Shown: positions 41,408 through 51,052, counted from the first letter of the stretch. The stretch is DNA of 64,000 nucleotides from Polaromonas sp. (GCF_030680935.1 NZ_JAUXUP010000042.1:1-64000), one strand, 5' to 3'. Numbers and translations: made by a program. The notes: generated by a model from the sequence alone, not told the origin.

Positions 41408-42915
41408 GCTGGCACCTTATCGGCCAGGGTAATGACAGGGTGAGTCTCAAGATATCGCATGGCGTAGGTCAGCTCGCCGGCCGCCTCTGCATGCAGGGTG
41501 AACAGCGGCATGGCACGGCGTACGTGGTCACCCAGCTTCACGTGAAGATCAATCCCCGCCGTACTCGCGCTGGGCGCCCCCGCAAGTTTGGCGACGCGCG
41601 AGAGGCGCCGGTTGTCGATGTGGGAGACGTAGCCGTCTTGCTCCGCCATCACCACATCACGTAAAGGGGCCACGCCCGGCTCCCGCAATCCACCCTGAGC
41701 CTCGCAGATCGCCTGAAACTTCGTCCATGCCGCGCCGCTGTCGAGCAGTCGGCCCGCATCCGACATGCCAGCACCGGGCATGCTATGCCCACAGAACTCC
41801 AGAAGTTCACCGGACAGCACCAGAGACCGCATGCGAAGATCCACCGGGGCCGAAGCAGCACCGCGTAACACCGCCAGTACGTCATGCGCTTCAAGCGCGG
41901 GGCCGACACCTCGCCCCACCGGCTGTGAGCCACGCGTGCGCAGGATGCGCAGTTGCAAGTCATTGGCGGCCGCCACCTGTTCCAGCAGCACCTCCAGGCG
42001 ATCAGCGTCATGGTCGCTTCGTACCTTGGCGGTCGACCCGACCGGGATATCGATCAGAACATGCGTCGCCCCTGCGGCAATCTTTTTTGAAAGTATCGAT
42101 GCGACGAGCTGTGAGTCGCTGTCAAGATCGAGCGGACGGGCGACCCGAATCAGCAGGTCATCAGCCGGACTCAAGGTTAGCGCGCCACCCCAGACAAAGC
42201 AGCCACCCTCGCGCTCGACGACGCGCCGCATCGCCGGTACATCGAGCTCGACGCGGGTCAGCGTCTCCATCACATCGGCCGTGCCGGCAGGCGAGGTGAT
42301 GGCGCGTGATGAGGTTTTGGGCATGGTCAGCCCCGCAGCCACCGCAATGGCCACCACGATAGGCGTCGTACGGTTGCCCGGCAGGCCGCCAACGCAATGC
42401 TTGTCGGCAATGGGTACCCGTCCCCAGTCAATGCGATCCCCCACGTCGACCATCGCCCGCGTCAGGTCAATGGTTTCCTGTACATCCATTCGTCCACCGG
42501 CGCAGGCGGTGAGGAAGGCTGCGATGTGCAAGTCCGAGTAACGGCCCGCAGCGACATCGCCCAGGATGGCGTTGAATTGAGACCCCTCAAGCCGGTGTCC
42601 GTAAATTTTGGCACGCATCGCGCTTAGCGAGTCAAGCGGTGGCGCGTGCATCACCCACACGGTATCGCCTGGCGCAGCGCCCAGCGCTCGCCAGGCGCTG
42701 GTTGACAGGCTGACCTCCTCCTGCGCCAGCAGTTCAAACCCCACAACGTTGATCTTTGCAATGATCTGACGGTCTCCCAGGGTGACTTCGACCCGTGTCT
42801 GCGCCTCAAAGCCTTCTGCCCTGCAGACGTGGCAGTCGCGCCGCATGTAGATCACAAATTCCTGAAGCGTGTCTATCCCCAGCGGTCGCAAGCGAAGCCC
42901 GGTCACCTCGATCAC
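41404..42915 (-). CDS. Thymidine/AMP phosphorylase family protein
   Basis: A 503-residue protein of the long-form nucleoside/nucleotide phosphorylase family that includes archaeal AMP phosphorylase. An N-terminal domain of about 90 residues precedes the catalytic part, with [14 protein letters not shown] near residue 171 and [15 protein letters not shown] near residue 200. These conserve the phosphate and ribose sites. Archaeal members release the base from NMP to make ribose 1,5-bisphosphate; bacterial members are usually labelled putative thymidine phosphorylase. The GTG at 42915 overlaps the RNase stop by four bases and follows a GGTGGAG site. Confidence 0.85.
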   Translation of the reverse strand: MIEVTGLRLRPLGIDTLQEFVIYMRRDCHVCRAEGFEAQTRVEVTLGDRQIIAKINVVGFELLAQEEVSLSTSAWRALGAAPGDTVWVMHAPPLDSLSAMRAKIYGHRLEGSQFNAILGDVAAGRYSDLHIAAFLTACAGGRMDVQETIDLTRAMVDVGDRIDWGRVPIADKHCVGGLPGNRTTPIVVAIAVAAGLTMPKTSSRAITSPAGTADVMETLTRVELDVPAMRRVVEREGGCFVWGGALTLSPADDLLIRVARPLDLDSDSQLVASILSKKIAAGATHVLIDIPVGSTAKVRSDHDADRLEVLLEQVAAANDLQLRILRTRGSQPVGRGVGPALEAHDVLAVLRGAASAPVDLRMRSLVLSGELLEFCGHSMPGAGMSDAGRLLDSGAAWTKFQAICEAQGGLREPGVAPLRDVVMAEQDGYVSHIDNRRLSRVAKLAGAPSASTAGIDLHVKLGDHVRRAMPLFTLHAEAAGELTYAMRYLETHPVITLADKVPA

Positions 42916-44270
42916 AAAATCTCCACCGCCTGTCCCAGCCGAGGCACGCTTGCAGGCCATTCGAGCTCACGCTCGATGCGTTGCCGCAGTGCGTCCGCCG
43001 GTCCTGGTTCGCCATGGTTGAGGTAGATGCCCTTGGGCGCCTTGGGCGCTGTTTTTAGCCACTGCACGATCTGCTCGGCATCGGCATGGGCCGACATGCC
43101 GGGCAGGGAGACAACCTCTGCATTGATCGCCACGTCCTCACCGTGAATGCGGATGCTGCTTTCACCGGCGACGATCCTGCCGCCACGTGTACCGCCGGCC
43201 TGAAACCCCGCAAACACGATGGTGTTGCGCGAATGGGGCGCCAGCGCTTTCAGATGATGCAGCACCCTCCCCCCGGTGGCCATACCACTGGCCGACACGA
43301 TGACGGCCGGCTGGCGCCGGGCCACCAGAGCGCGCGACTCATCGGGCGTTCGAACCATCGTGGCGACCCGGGCCATCCCGATGCATTCTTCTATCGACAG
43401 CCTGTGCTCCGCACGATGCCGGTGATAGATGTCGGTCATGTCGATGGCCATCGGGCTGTTCAAATAGATGGGCAGATCGGGAATTTCCGAGCGCTGCTTC
43501 AAGCGGTAAATCGCATGCAGCAGCGACTGCGCCCGTCCAACGGCGAACGCAGGAATCACCACGATGCCGCCGCGCGCCGCTGTACGCTGAATCACCTGGC
43601 CCAGCAGCAGTTCGGCATTCGACGCTTCGTGAAGACGGTCACCGTAAGTCGATTCGGCCACGATGTAGTCGGCCCGTTCAATCGGCGCAGGCGCGCGCAT
43701 GATGAGATCGTCGGGGCGCCCCAGATCACCCGAAAACAACACCGTGGTGTCCCCCGCCGTCAACTCAACCGAGCTGGCGCCCAGAATGTGGCCCGCAGGC
43801 CGCAAGCGCAACTGCATGCCCGCGATGCTGTCAGAGCGCTCCTCAAAAGGCAGAGGCCTGAGCTGGCGCAGGGCCCGTTTGGCATCCTCTTCGGTGTAAA
43901 GCGGCAGTGGCGGGTGGTGCCTGGAGCGCTCGCGGCGGCCCGCATACTCCGCGTCTTCTTCCTGAAGCCGCCCGCTGTCTGGCAGCAAAACTCCGCAAAC
44001 CTCGATCGTGGACGGCGTGGCGAACACCGGGCCGCGAAATCCCCGCTTGACCAACAGTGGCAAGGCCCCCGAATGGTCCAGGTGGGCGTGCGTCAGAACG
44101 ACGGCATCGAGTTGCTTCGGATCAAAAGGGAAGTCTTCCCAGTTCATCGAGCGCAAGTTCTTGTAACCCTGAAACAGGCCGCAATCGACGAGCAACTGCT
44201 TGCCTTCCTGCGTGACCAGAGTTTTTGACCCGGTGACGGTGCCGGCGGCACCCAGAAATGCGAGTTTCAT
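42912..44270 (-). CDS. Beta-CASP metallo-beta-lactamase RNase
   Basis: A 452-residue protein of the CPSF/Ysh1-type RNA-processing nucleases. The metal site H-A-H-L-D-H-S-G lies near residue 59, followed by the beta-CASP insert and a C-terminal RMMBL part with S-A-H-A-D near residue 388. Relatives act as endonucleases or 5'-exonucleases on RNA. It begins 34 bases after the P-type ATPase gene and overlaps the phosphorylase gene. Its position suggests it supplies nucleotides to that enzyme, though an RNA-maturation role is equally consistent with the family. ATG 44270 has AAAGGTG upstream. Confidence 0.85.
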   Translation of the reverse strand: MKLAFLGAAGTVTGSKTLVTQEGKQLLVDCGLFQGYKNLRSMNWEDFPFDPKQLDAVVLTHAHLDHSGALPLLVKRGFRGPVFATPSTIEVCGVLLPDSGRLQEEDAEYAGRRERSRHHPPLPLYTEEDAKRALRQLRPLPFEERSDSIAGMQLRLRPAGHILGASSVELTAGDTTVLFSGDLGRPDDLIMRAPAPIERADYIVAESTYGDRLHEASNAELLLGQVIQRTAARGGIVVIPAFAVGRAQSLLHAIYRLKQRSEIPDLPIYLNSPMAIDMTDIYHRHRAEHRLSIEECIGMARVATMVRTPDESRALVARRQPAVIVSASGMATGGRVLHHLKALAPHSRNTIVFAGFQAGGTRGGRIVAGESSIRIHGEDVAINAEVVSLPGMSAHADAEQIVQWLKTAPKAPKGIYLNHGEPGPADALRQRIERELEWPASVPRLGQAVEIL

Positions 44271-44304
44271 GAGCACCTTTCTGGTGAGAGGTTGATGCGT
44301 TGGT

Positions 44305-46689
44305 TCATGCCGATGCTCCCGATGCCGCTGGTGTGGCTGCAGCAGATGCGTTTTCGATTCGCGCAAGCTTGATGCCCGCCAGCTTGGTGCGCTTTAGCAT
44401 CAGAGCGTTGAGCGCCACCAACGCGGAACTGCCCGACATCGACAGCGCCGCAATCTCCGGGGAAAGAGTGAAGGGATAGAAAATGCCCGCGGCCACCGGA
44501 AATGCAATGACGTTGTAGGCCACGGCCCACCACAGGTTTTCGTGCATCTTGCGCAGCGTGGCACGCGACAGCTCGATGGCACCGACGACGTGGTAGGGGT
44601 CGCTTTTCATCAGCACCACCTGAGCACTCTCCATGGCCACGTCGGTACCTGCGCCGATGGCAAAGCCCACATCCGCCTGGGTCAACGCGGGCGCATCGTT
44701 GATGCCGTCGCCGACCATGCCCACCTTGTTTCCCTGATCCTGCAGCTCCTTGATCTTTTCCGCTTTCTGACCGGGCAGGACTTCAGCCAGCACTATGTCT
44801 ATGCCAAGCTCCTTGCCGATACGATCGGCCGTTGCCTGGTTGTCGCCAGTCATCATCGCGACTTTGACGCCGCGCTCTTGCAGCTTGGCGATTGTTGCCT
44901 TGGACGTCGGCCGCACCGCGTCTGCAATGGCGATAAGGCCGATAAGCTTGCCAGCGCGGGCCACATGCACGGCAGTGCGTCCGCCACTTTCCAACCGCAT
45001 AGCCTCAGACGACAGCGCATCGAGGCTGATATTTTCTGACTGCATCAGTTTGCGGTTGCCGAGCAAGACGTTATCTGCTCCAATGCTGGCCCGGGCACCC
45101 TGCCCATCAATGTTGGCGAAGTCCGTGGCAATCTCCACGGCGGCAATACCCACCCGCTTGAGAATCGCATGCGCCAGAGGATGCTCGGAAAACTTTTCGA
45201 CAGCCGCAGCGGTAGCGAGCAACTGTGCTTCGCTGATGCCTGGGGCCGTCACCATCTCGACCACATCCGGCTGCCCCAGTGTGAGCGTGCCGGTCTTGTC
45301 GAAGACGATGACAGTCAGCTTGGTGGCGTTTTCCAGCGCGGAAGCATTTTTGAACAATATGCCGTTCATCGCACCCAAGCCGGTTCCCACCATGATGGCC
45401 ATGGGGGTTGCCAGCCCGAGCGCGTCGGGGCAGGCGATCACAAATACTGTGATGGTGAGTGTCAGGGCAAACAGCAAGGTCTCCCCCAGTACCCAGAACC
45501 ACACACTGAAAGTCAACAAACCGATGACGATAGCGGCCAATACCAGCCACTGCGACGCACGATCCGCCAGCAGCTGCCCTGGCGCCTTGGAGTTCTGCGC
45601 CTCCTGAACCAGCTTGACGATTTGCGCCAGGGCCGTGTCGGCCCCCACCTTGGTCGCCTTGTAGCGAAAGCTTCCGCTTTTGTTGATGGTGGCGCCTATC
45701 ACCGGGTCACCGGTGACTTTTTTGACCGGCATCGATTCGCCTGTCAGCATGGACTCGTCCACTTGCGAGCTGCCTTCAGTGATTTCGCCATCGACTGGAA
45801 TCTTGTCCCCTGGTTTGATGACGACGATCTCTCCGGCCAGCACCTCCGAGGTGGGCACCTTGATCTCTGCGCCATCGCGCACCACCGTGGCCAGGGGCGG
45901 GGCCAGGTCCATCAACGCGCGGATCGCGTCCGAGGCGCCCGCACGGGCCCGCATTTCAAGCCAGTGGCCCAGAAGAATGAACACCAGAAGCACAGCCGAT
46001 GCTTCGTAAAACACTTCGCCCTCGTAAAAGAAGGTGGCACCGACGCTGAAGATGTAGCCCGTGCCGACCGAGAGCACGACCAGCGTCGCCATGTTGGCGA
46101 CTTTGTTCCGGGCCGACCGCCAGGCGGCGACCAGAAACGGCCAACCCGGATAGGCGATAGCGCCGGTGGCGGCGATAAACAGAAAGAGCTTGCGGTCCAG
46201 TCCGAAGGGCGCAGGAAAATCGCCAAACATCTCACCCATCGGGGAATACAGGAAGACTGGAATCGCAAATACCAGGGCCACCAGAAAGCGGTTGCGCATA
46301 TCGCGCGCCATGTCCTGCATGGACATACCCGGGGCATGGCCCATGTCGTGCATCATGTCGGCTTTGTCTTGCGATGCCGAGCCGCCCGCGGTTGCATGGG
46401 CGCGATGTTCCCCGTGGCCTGCGTGACTCTCCGTGCCGGCTGTATGCCCGGCGGTGTTACAGACATGTGTGGGCAGGAGTTCACCGCGGCAGTGGTAGCC
46501 GCAGTCGTTCACGCGTTTGCGGATGGCTTCCAGCGTGACTTTGGTTTCGTCATAGTGCACGGTGGCGCTGCCAGCAACGTAGTTCACGTCCGCATGGTGA
46601 ACGCCAGCCAGCGTTCCGAGCTGGCGCTCGACACCAACCGCGCTCAGGGTAGAGATCAACTCGGCGACTTCGATGGTGCTGGTTTTCAA
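44305..46689 (-). CDS. P1B-type copper/heavy-metal ATPase with CPD motif
   Basis: A 794-residue P-type ATPase with an N-terminal HMA-like fold (residues 3-66) lacking CxxC, a His-rich linker and a Met/His-rich segment, eight membrane helices, phosphatase motif T-G-E-S near 315, the transmembrane metal motif C-P-D ([12 protein letters not shown]) near 416 where CopA has C-P-C, phosphorylation motif D-K-T-G-T near 462 and G-D-G-I-N-D-A-P near 667. The CPD and absent CxxC mark a divergent subgroup. Copper export is likely from neighbours and the His-rich linker. The start TTG at 46689 has GGAAGGA upstream. Confidence 0.86.
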   Translation of the reverse strand: MKTSTIEVAELISTLSAVGVERQLGTLAGVHHADVNYVAGSATVHYDETKVTLEAIRKRVNDCGYHCRGELLPTHVCNTAGHTAGTESHAGHGEHRAHATAGGSASQDKADMMHDMGHAPGMSMQDMARDMRNRFLVALVFAIPVFLYSPMGEMFGDFPAPFGLDRKLFLFIAATGAIAYPGWPFLVAAWRSARNKVANMATLVVLSVGTGYIFSVGATFFYEGEVFYEASAVLLVFILLGHWLEMRARAGASDAIRALMDLAPPLATVVRDGAEIKVPTSEVLAGEIVVIKPGDKIPVDGEITEGSSQVDESMLTGESMPVKKVTGDPVIGATINKSGSFRYKATKVGADTALAQIVKLVQEAQNSKAPGQLLADRASQWLVLAAIVIGLLTFSVWFWVLGETLLFALTLTITVFVIACPDALGLATPMAIMVGTGLGAMNGILFKNASALENATKLTVIVFDKTGTLTLGQPDVVEMVTAPGISEAQLLATAAAVEKFSEHPLAHAILKRVGIAAVEIATDFANIDGQGARASIGADNVLLGNRKLMQSENISLDALSSEAMRLESGGRTAVHVARAGKLIGLIAIADAVRPTSKATIAKLQERGVKVAMMTGDNQATADRIGKELGIDIVLAEVLPGQKAEKIKELQDQGNKVGMVGDGINDAPALTQADVGFAIGAGTDVAMESAQVVLMKSDPYHVVGAIELSRATLRKMHENLWWAVAYNVIAFPVAAGIFYPFTLSPEIAALSMSGSSALVALNALMLKRTKLAGIKLARIENASAAATPAASGASA

Positions 46690-46741
46690 GACGGTTCCTT
46701 CCAAGTGGTATCAGCGGGCTGAACAGTGAGGCCAATGGTTT

Positions 46742-47392
46742 TCAGGCGACTGAAGCTGCTTGTTTGAACGAAGGCAAAAAACGAGGCGTGCGCGCTGCGT
46801 AGGCTTCAAACTCGGCGCCAAACTGCTCGCGCATCTGCTTTTCCTCGGTGATGGCAAGCCGTCCATACATCAGCAGCAGGACCGGGAACATCAACAAGGT
46901 AAGCAGCGTCGGCCATTGCAGCAAAAAGCCCAGCAGGATGAGCACGAAGGCCACGTATTGCGGATGGCGAATGCGCGCATAGGCCCCGCTCGTGGCCAGG
47001 ATGCCCTTGCGCTGCGCGTGGTACAGCACGTTCCAGGCGCTGGACAACAGATAGAAGCCGAAGCCGAGGAAGGCATAACTGGCGATGTGCAGCGGACTGA
47101 AGTGCGGATCTCCCTTCTCGCCAAGAAGCGTTGACCACAAGTGACCGGAGTTGTGGGACAGCAGATCGAGGCCCGGAAATTTGGTCTGCAGCCAGCCCGA
47201 CATCAGGTAAATGCTTAGCGGAAAGCCATACATTTCGACGAACAGCGCGACGACAAAGCCCGCAAACGCTCCGAAGGTACGCCAGTCGCGCGCGGTCTGC
47301 GGCTTGAAGAAGCTGAAGGCAAACATCAGAAAGATCGCTGAATTGAGGACAACGAGCGTCCAGAGCCCGTACGCAGAGGTGTCATTTGTCAT
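46742..47392 (-). CDS. Isoprenylcysteine carboxyl methyltransferase-like membrane protein
   Basis: A 216-residue membrane protein with about five helices. The C-terminal half has the phospholipid/isoprenylcysteine methyltransferase pattern: G-I-L-A-T-S-G-A-Y-A-R-I-R-H-P-Q-Y near residue 131, then E-E-K-Q-M-R-E-Q-F-G-A-E-F-E-A-Y near 183. R-H-P-x-Y and E-E are the S-adenosylmethionine-contact residues of the family. The substrate in bacteria is unknown. It overlaps the DUF2933 gene by four bases and precedes the copper ATPase. Confidence 0.82.
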   Translation of the reverse strand: MTNDTSAYGLWTLVVLNSAIFLMFAFSFFKPQTARDWRTFGAFAGFVVALFVEMYGFPLSIYLMSGWLQTKFPGLDLLSHNSGHLWSTLLGEKGDPHFSPLHIASYAFLGFGFYLLSSAWNVLYHAQRKGILATSGAYARIRHPQYVAFVLILLGFLLQWPTLLTLLMFPVLLLMYGRLAITEEKQMREQFGAEFEAYAARTPRFLPSFKQAASVA

Positions 47393-47673
47393 GGTTGTTC
47401 TCTGGTGGGGGATTTCGGCGGACCCACGGGAGGGGTCGCATCCGGTTTGTTGCCGCCGTGGTGTCCGCCATGGCCACCATGCATGAACACATGCATCAGC
47501 GGGCAGGCGAGCAGCAACAGGAACGGCAGCGCTCCAAAGAAATGGGCGCGGTGCTCGCTCAATAAAAAATAGGCGGCAATGGCGCCAAACACCAGCAAAC
47601 CCCATGCGTATCGGGAGCGCCAGAATGGCTGTGGGGCGACGTGTCCGGGCTCGGACGTGTGGTCGTTGTTCAT
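47389..47673 (-). CDS. DUF2933 small membrane protein
   Basis: A 94-residue protein with two hydrophobic helices (about residues 23-40 and 46-62), then C-P-L-M-H-V-F-M-H-G-G-H-G-G-H-H-G-G near residues 58-75. The C-P-L-M-H-x-F-M-H-G-G-H motif is the DUF2933 hallmark, and the His/Met-rich tail should bind copper. The family recurs in heavy-metal loci. It overlaps the methyltransferase-like gene by four bases. Confidence 0.85.
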   Translation of the reverse strand: MNNDHTSEPGHVAPQPFWRSRYAWGLLVFGAIAAYFLLSEHRAHFFGALPFLLLLACPLMHVFMHGGHGGHHGGNKPDATPPVGPPKSPTREQP

Positions 47674-47719
47674 TTGAATCTCCAGAGGTTGGGCAGCCTG
47701 AAAACCAGCGTGCCAACTC

Positions 47720-49357
47720 TCACGCCTGCACGCGAAAGTTAATCATCATTCCGGCGTCTTCATGCTCCAGGTTGTGACAATGAAACACATAGGTCTGGTC
47801 GCCGGGGTAGTCGTGTGCAAAGTCGATCGCCACCCGCACCGTTTCGCCGGGCCAGACCAGCACGGTGTCTTTCCAGCCGAGGTCACTCACAGTGCGGCCC
47901 TGGCCGAAGCGCGCCGTGGACGCGACCTGTGGCGGGCTGTTCAGCCGTTCAAGCACCTGAAACGAAAAACCGTGGATGTGCATCGGGTGCGGCATGCCCA
48001 GCGCCGGGTTGCTGATGCTCCATATTTCCACTGCGCCGCGTTTGACATCAAACGCAATCTCATCCATTTTGAAGGTGCGTCCGTTGATCAGAAAACGCAT
48101 TTGACCCATGGACAGTTCGATCTTGCGCTGTGCGGCACCTTCGGTCCGGATCGGCTTGACCTGAGAAAGCGTGGCTGGCAAGTTGGCGACGACGCGTTCG
48201 CCCGCCGTCACCGACAGCTTCAACACGTTGAACTCCGCGCCCAGCGGCAGCCGTGACGAACTCATGGCGGCCATCATCTGCCCCATGCCCATGCCGCCCA
48301 TGCCGCCAGCAGGTCCTTCGTTTTCCATCGCATCGAACGCCAGGCTTTTGAGAAAAATGTCTTCCCCAGGCTGTGCCTGACCCGCGTCGAACAACACATC
48401 AAGTCGCTCACCCGGTGCGAGAAAGGCTTCGCTCACCGTTTCCGGCAGCTCGATCAGGCCGCCGTCGGTGCCGATGACGGTGAAGTTCAGCGCTGTCTTG
48501 CCCTTGACGAAGGCGAGCCGGTAGATGCGCGCGTTCGAGCCGTTGAGCAGCCGCAGGCGGTAGCTGCGCGGGGTGACGGCCTGCACCGCATTGGGCGTCA
48601 GGTTGGCGAGCACGATGTCGCCGAGCCAGCCCATCATCGCCTCATGGACACTGGGCTTGTACAACAGCTTGCCCTGCGCGTCGAACTGCTTGTCCTGGAT
48701 GACCAGGGGCAAGTCGGTGACGCCGAGTTGCAAGTCAAGTGCTTTGCTGACTCGGCGCTGGTCGTCGTCGTCCACCAGGAAGAAACTCGCAAGGCCGTTG
48801 TAAGCTTGCTCGGCGGTCAGCTCGTGCGCGTGGGTGTGGTACCAGTAGGTGCCGCCGCGGTTGCGCACCGTGAAGTCGTAGTCGTAACGCCCGCCGGGGC
48901 CGATGGTGCTGGCCGGATGGCCGTCCATGGCGGCGGGCGTGTGCAGGCCGTGCCAGTGGATGATGGTCGGCTCCTTAAGCGCGTTGTCCAGGCTGGCCGT
49001 GAAGCGCGCGCCGCTCTCGATGCGCAGGATGGGGTTCTGGTAGGCCTTGCCCGCCTGTTCCGTCTGGTACAGCAGGAACGGTGATTCGCGACCTGGCAGA
49101 AGAGGAAAGCTGGCCGCAGCGGCGCGGATTTTCAGGGGCCCGGCGACATCAAGCACGCCAAATGGCCCGCTGCCGACGGGGATGAACAGCTTTTGCTGGA
49201 AATTCTCAGCGGCCACCGGATCAAACGGGTAGTGGCGAAACGGCCCGCCTGCCAGCGCGGTGGAGCGCCCCGATCCGTAATACATCCAGGCGGCGCCGCC
49301 GGCAGCGGCCACGGCGGCTACGCCGGCAAACTGAAACAGCTGTCTTCTTTGCAACAT
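47720..49357 (-). CDS. Multicopper oxidase (CueO-like)
   Basis: A 545-residue oxidase with an N-terminal export signal (R-R-Q-L-F-Q-F-A-G-V-A-A-V). All copper motifs are intact: H-W-H-G near residue 135, W-Y-H-T-H-A-H near 175, H-P-M-H-I-H-G near 469 and H-C-H-N-L-E-H-E-D-A-G-M near 526. A Met/Gly-rich stretch (G-G-M-G-G-M-G-M-G-Q-M-M near 355) resembles the cuprous-binding insert of CueO. It probably oxidises periplasmic Cu(I). It is a different subfamily from the 477-residue oxidase at 24542. Confidence 0.9.
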   Translation of the reverse strand: MLQRRQLFQFAGVAAVAAAGGAAWMYYGSGRSTALAGGPFRHYPFDPVAAENFQQKLFIPVGSGPFGVLDVAGPLKIRAAAASFPLLPGRESPFLLYQTEQAGKAYQNPILRIESGARFTASLDNALKEPTIIHWHGLHTPAAMDGHPASTIGPGGRYDYDFTVRNRGGTYWYHTHAHELTAEQAYNGLASFFLVDDDDQRRVSKALDLQLGVTDLPLVIQDKQFDAQGKLLYKPSVHEAMMGWLGDIVLANLTPNAVQAVTPRSYRLRLLNGSNARIYRLAFVKGKTALNFTVIGTDGGLIELPETVSEAFLAPGERLDVLFDAGQAQPGEDIFLKSLAFDAMENEGPAGGMGGMGMGQMMAAMSSSRLPLGAEFNVLKLSVTAGERVVANLPATLSQVKPIRTEGAAQRKIELSMGQMRFLINGRTFKMDEIAFDVKRGAVEIWSISNPALGMPHPMHIHGFSFQVLERLNSPPQVASTARFGQGRTVSDLGWKDTVLVWPGETVRVAIDFAHDYPGDQTYVFHCHNLEHEDAGMMINFRVQA

Positions 49358-49367
49358 GCTGTTCCCC

Positions 49368-49814
49368 TTAGCGCGCTGGCGCAGCCGGCATCCGGTCCAT
49401 CATCATTTTCATCATGGTCTGCATCATCTCCATGCGCTTTTCCATCATCTGATGACGCGCGCCCATGTCGCCGGTCATTCCCGTCATGCCTTTCATATCG
49501 CCCTTTCCCTTCATGTCGCCCATACCAGCGCCGGCCATGCCCTCCATCATCTTCATGCCGTCCTGCATGGACTTCATGTGTTCGGCCATCAGCTTGTTGC
49601 GCTCTTCCGGAGTTTTGGCGCTCATCATCTTGTCGTGCATGGCCTGCATGCTCTTGATCTGCGTGTCCATATGTGCCAGGTGATCAGGCGGTGCAGTGCC
49701 GGGCGTAGCGGCCATAGCCATTGGCATGGGCATCGACGGGGCGGTATTGCAGGCTACCAGGGTGGTGGCAGCGGTCAGGGCAATGGCAAGGGGAATAAAT
49801 CGAAAGTTGGTCAT
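49368..49814 (-). CDS. Methionine-rich lipoprotein
   Basis: A 148-residue lipoprotein. The signal ends in lipobox L-V-A-C near residue 22. The mature part is exceptionally rich in methionine, glutamine and lysine, with M-P-M-P-M-A-M-A, M-K-S-M-Q-D-G-M-K-M-M-E-G-M and a helical end rich in M and K. Such Met-rich proteins bind Cu(I) in the periplasm. It ends 11 bases before the CueO-like gene, so it is probably the first gene of the second copper operon. The start follows a suitable AGGAG. Confidence 0.78.
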   Translation of the reverse strand: MTNFRFIPLAIALTAATTLVACNTAPSMPMPMAMAATPGTAPPDHLAHMDTQIKSMQAMHDKMMSAKTPEERNKLMAEHMKSMQDGMKMMEGMAGAGMGDMKGKGDMKGMTGMTGDMGARHQMMEKRMEMMQTMMKMMMDRMPAAPAR

Positions 49815-49876
49815 GAAAGACTCCTGGTGGGTGAATAGGAAATACAGCGGGTTCTAAGGCGTCAGGGGGCGCGTGT

Positions 49877-49895
49877 GGTGGCACCGGTTGCCACC
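49877..49895. promoter_or_regulatory. Inverted repeat in the promoter region of the second copper operon
   Basis: GGTGGCA-CCGGT-TGCCACC has perfect 7-base arms and lies about 62 bases upstream of the Met-rich lipoprotein ATG. Its position fits an operator for a copper regulator, but no MerR-type -35/-10 with an overlong spacer is evident, so the binding protein is unknown. Confidence 0.4.
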
Positions 49896-49936
49896 TTTGG
49901 CTCGACGCATTTACCCGGATGGACGGGGAGGGGCAC

Positions 49937-49966
49937 AGTCGGTGCGCCCGAAATTGCGCGCCGACT
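49937..49966. terminator. Possible hairpin terminator after the 146-residue exported gene
   Basis: AGTCGGTGCGC and GCGCGCCGACT are arms that pair in 10 of 11 positions around an 8-base loop, 12 bases beyond the stop codon of the gene at 49978. There is no U tract, so intrinsic termination is uncertain. Confidence 0.4.
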
Positions 49967-49977
49967 TTGGCGCCCGG

Positions 49978-50418
49978 CTAGAGCGCCAGTCGTGAGTAAC
50001 GGAGCCGGATAGGCCGCTCGGAGGCCAGCGGTTGCATCCGATCCAGCCGGACCAGCGCTGGAACCACAGGTGTTGCTGCGGTCCAGAGGATGGAAACAAG
50101 GGACATTGGCCCAGGGTCTGCCTGCGCAGTCGTCAAATCCTGCCGGTGCGGAGATTTCGCAACATCCTCACACGCCTTCTGGCACGGGGCTAGGGAGCTA
50201 TCCGCGTCATCGTCATGGTGGGCCACGGCTCCGGCATGGCCGGCCGATACAACTGGCGCCGCTGCTGCTTCAGAGCCAACAGCCGCCAGATGCCCATGGG
50301 TCCCGCGCACTTCCAGCAAACAGGCATTGGCGACACCGGAAGCCAATGCAAATACCCACAGCAACAACACCAGAAATGCGGTGTGGCGTTTGGCACAGGT
50401 ACTGGAAAGAAGTTTCAT
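49978..50418 (-). CDS. Exported cysteine/histidine-containing protein of unknown function
   Basis: A 146-residue protein with a signal peptide (F-L-V-L-L-L-W-V-F-A-L-A-S-G near residue 15). The mature start A-C-L-L-E-V-R-G-T-H-G-H and the block S-S-L-A-P-C-Q-K-A-C-E-D-V-A-K-S near residue 74 recall small periplasmic proteins of copper operons. Another conserved-looking part is A-D-P-G-P-M-S-L-V near residue 98. It diverges from the exported gene at 50648. No function is assigned. Confidence 0.62.
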   Translation of the reverse strand: MKLLSSTCAKRHTAFLVLLLWVFALASGVANACLLEVRGTHGHLAAVGSEAAAAPVVSAGHAGAVAHHDDDADSSLAPCQKACEDVAKSPHRQDLTTAQADPGPMSLVSILWTAATPVVPALVRLDRMQPLASERPIRLRYSRLAL

Positions 50419-50647
50419 GGGGATATGAGCGGAGAATGATTCATGCTATCCAGCGACCTGCGGACGTCTGTTGATCTTTGTCAACCAAGGCCGTATGGAT
50501 GCCAGCCGTGGATAGGGCCTGAAGACAGCGAAACGCTTGCTGTGTGCCCAAGCTTGCTTTTGAACTTTCCGCCTGCGCGGCACTCCATGGGTTTAAACTG
50601 CTCGTCAACCCTTGCATCCTGCAACCACCCGTTTTCAACCTGTCCCC

Positions 50648-51052
50648 ATGATCTGGAACCGACGCAAGCGTTTTACCATCGTGCTGTTCGCGCTGGTGAA
50701 CCTGCTGTTCATGCAACTGGCATTGGCCGCCTATGCCTGCCCGGCTGGCCTGTCCGCCAGGGCATCGGCGCAGCCCCCCGACATGAAAGCACCGGGCATG
50801 CCCTGTGCAGAGTCGATGACGCTGGCCTCGGACGAGGAGCAGCCCGGTCTGTGCGCCGCTCATTGCAAATCGGACCAGCAAACCGCGGACAAATACGAGC
50901 TCCCCGCCCAACAAGCGCTGGCCGCAGCTGCCAGCAACTACCCGCTGCTGCGCGTGCATTTGCAGGCCCTTGCCTCGTCCGGAGAGACACCCCCGCCGGG
51001 TCGAGCCAGCGGGCCTTCGGTGGCATTGCGCCACTGCTGCTTGCGCCTTTAA
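50648..51052 (+). CDS. Small exported protein at the head of the Cus operon
   Basis: A 134-residue protein with one N-terminal signal or anchor helix (F-T-I-V-L-F-A-L-V-N-L-L-F-M-Q-L-A-L-A) and cysteine-containing segments (Y-A-C-P-A-G-L, G-M-P-C-A-E-S-M, G-L-C-A-A-H-C-K-S-D) and a final R-H-C-C-L-R-L. Pairs of Cys/His suggest metal binding. It is 72 bases upstream of the TolC-like gene on the same strand. The ATG at 50648 is the start before the helix. No named family is recognised. Confidence 0.65.
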   Translation: MIWNRRKRFTIVLFALVNLLFMQLALAAYACPAGLSARASAQPPDMKAPGMPCAESMTLASDEEQPGLCAAHCKSDQQTADKYELPAQQALAAAASNYPLLRVHLQALASSGETPPPGRASGPSVALRHCCLRL

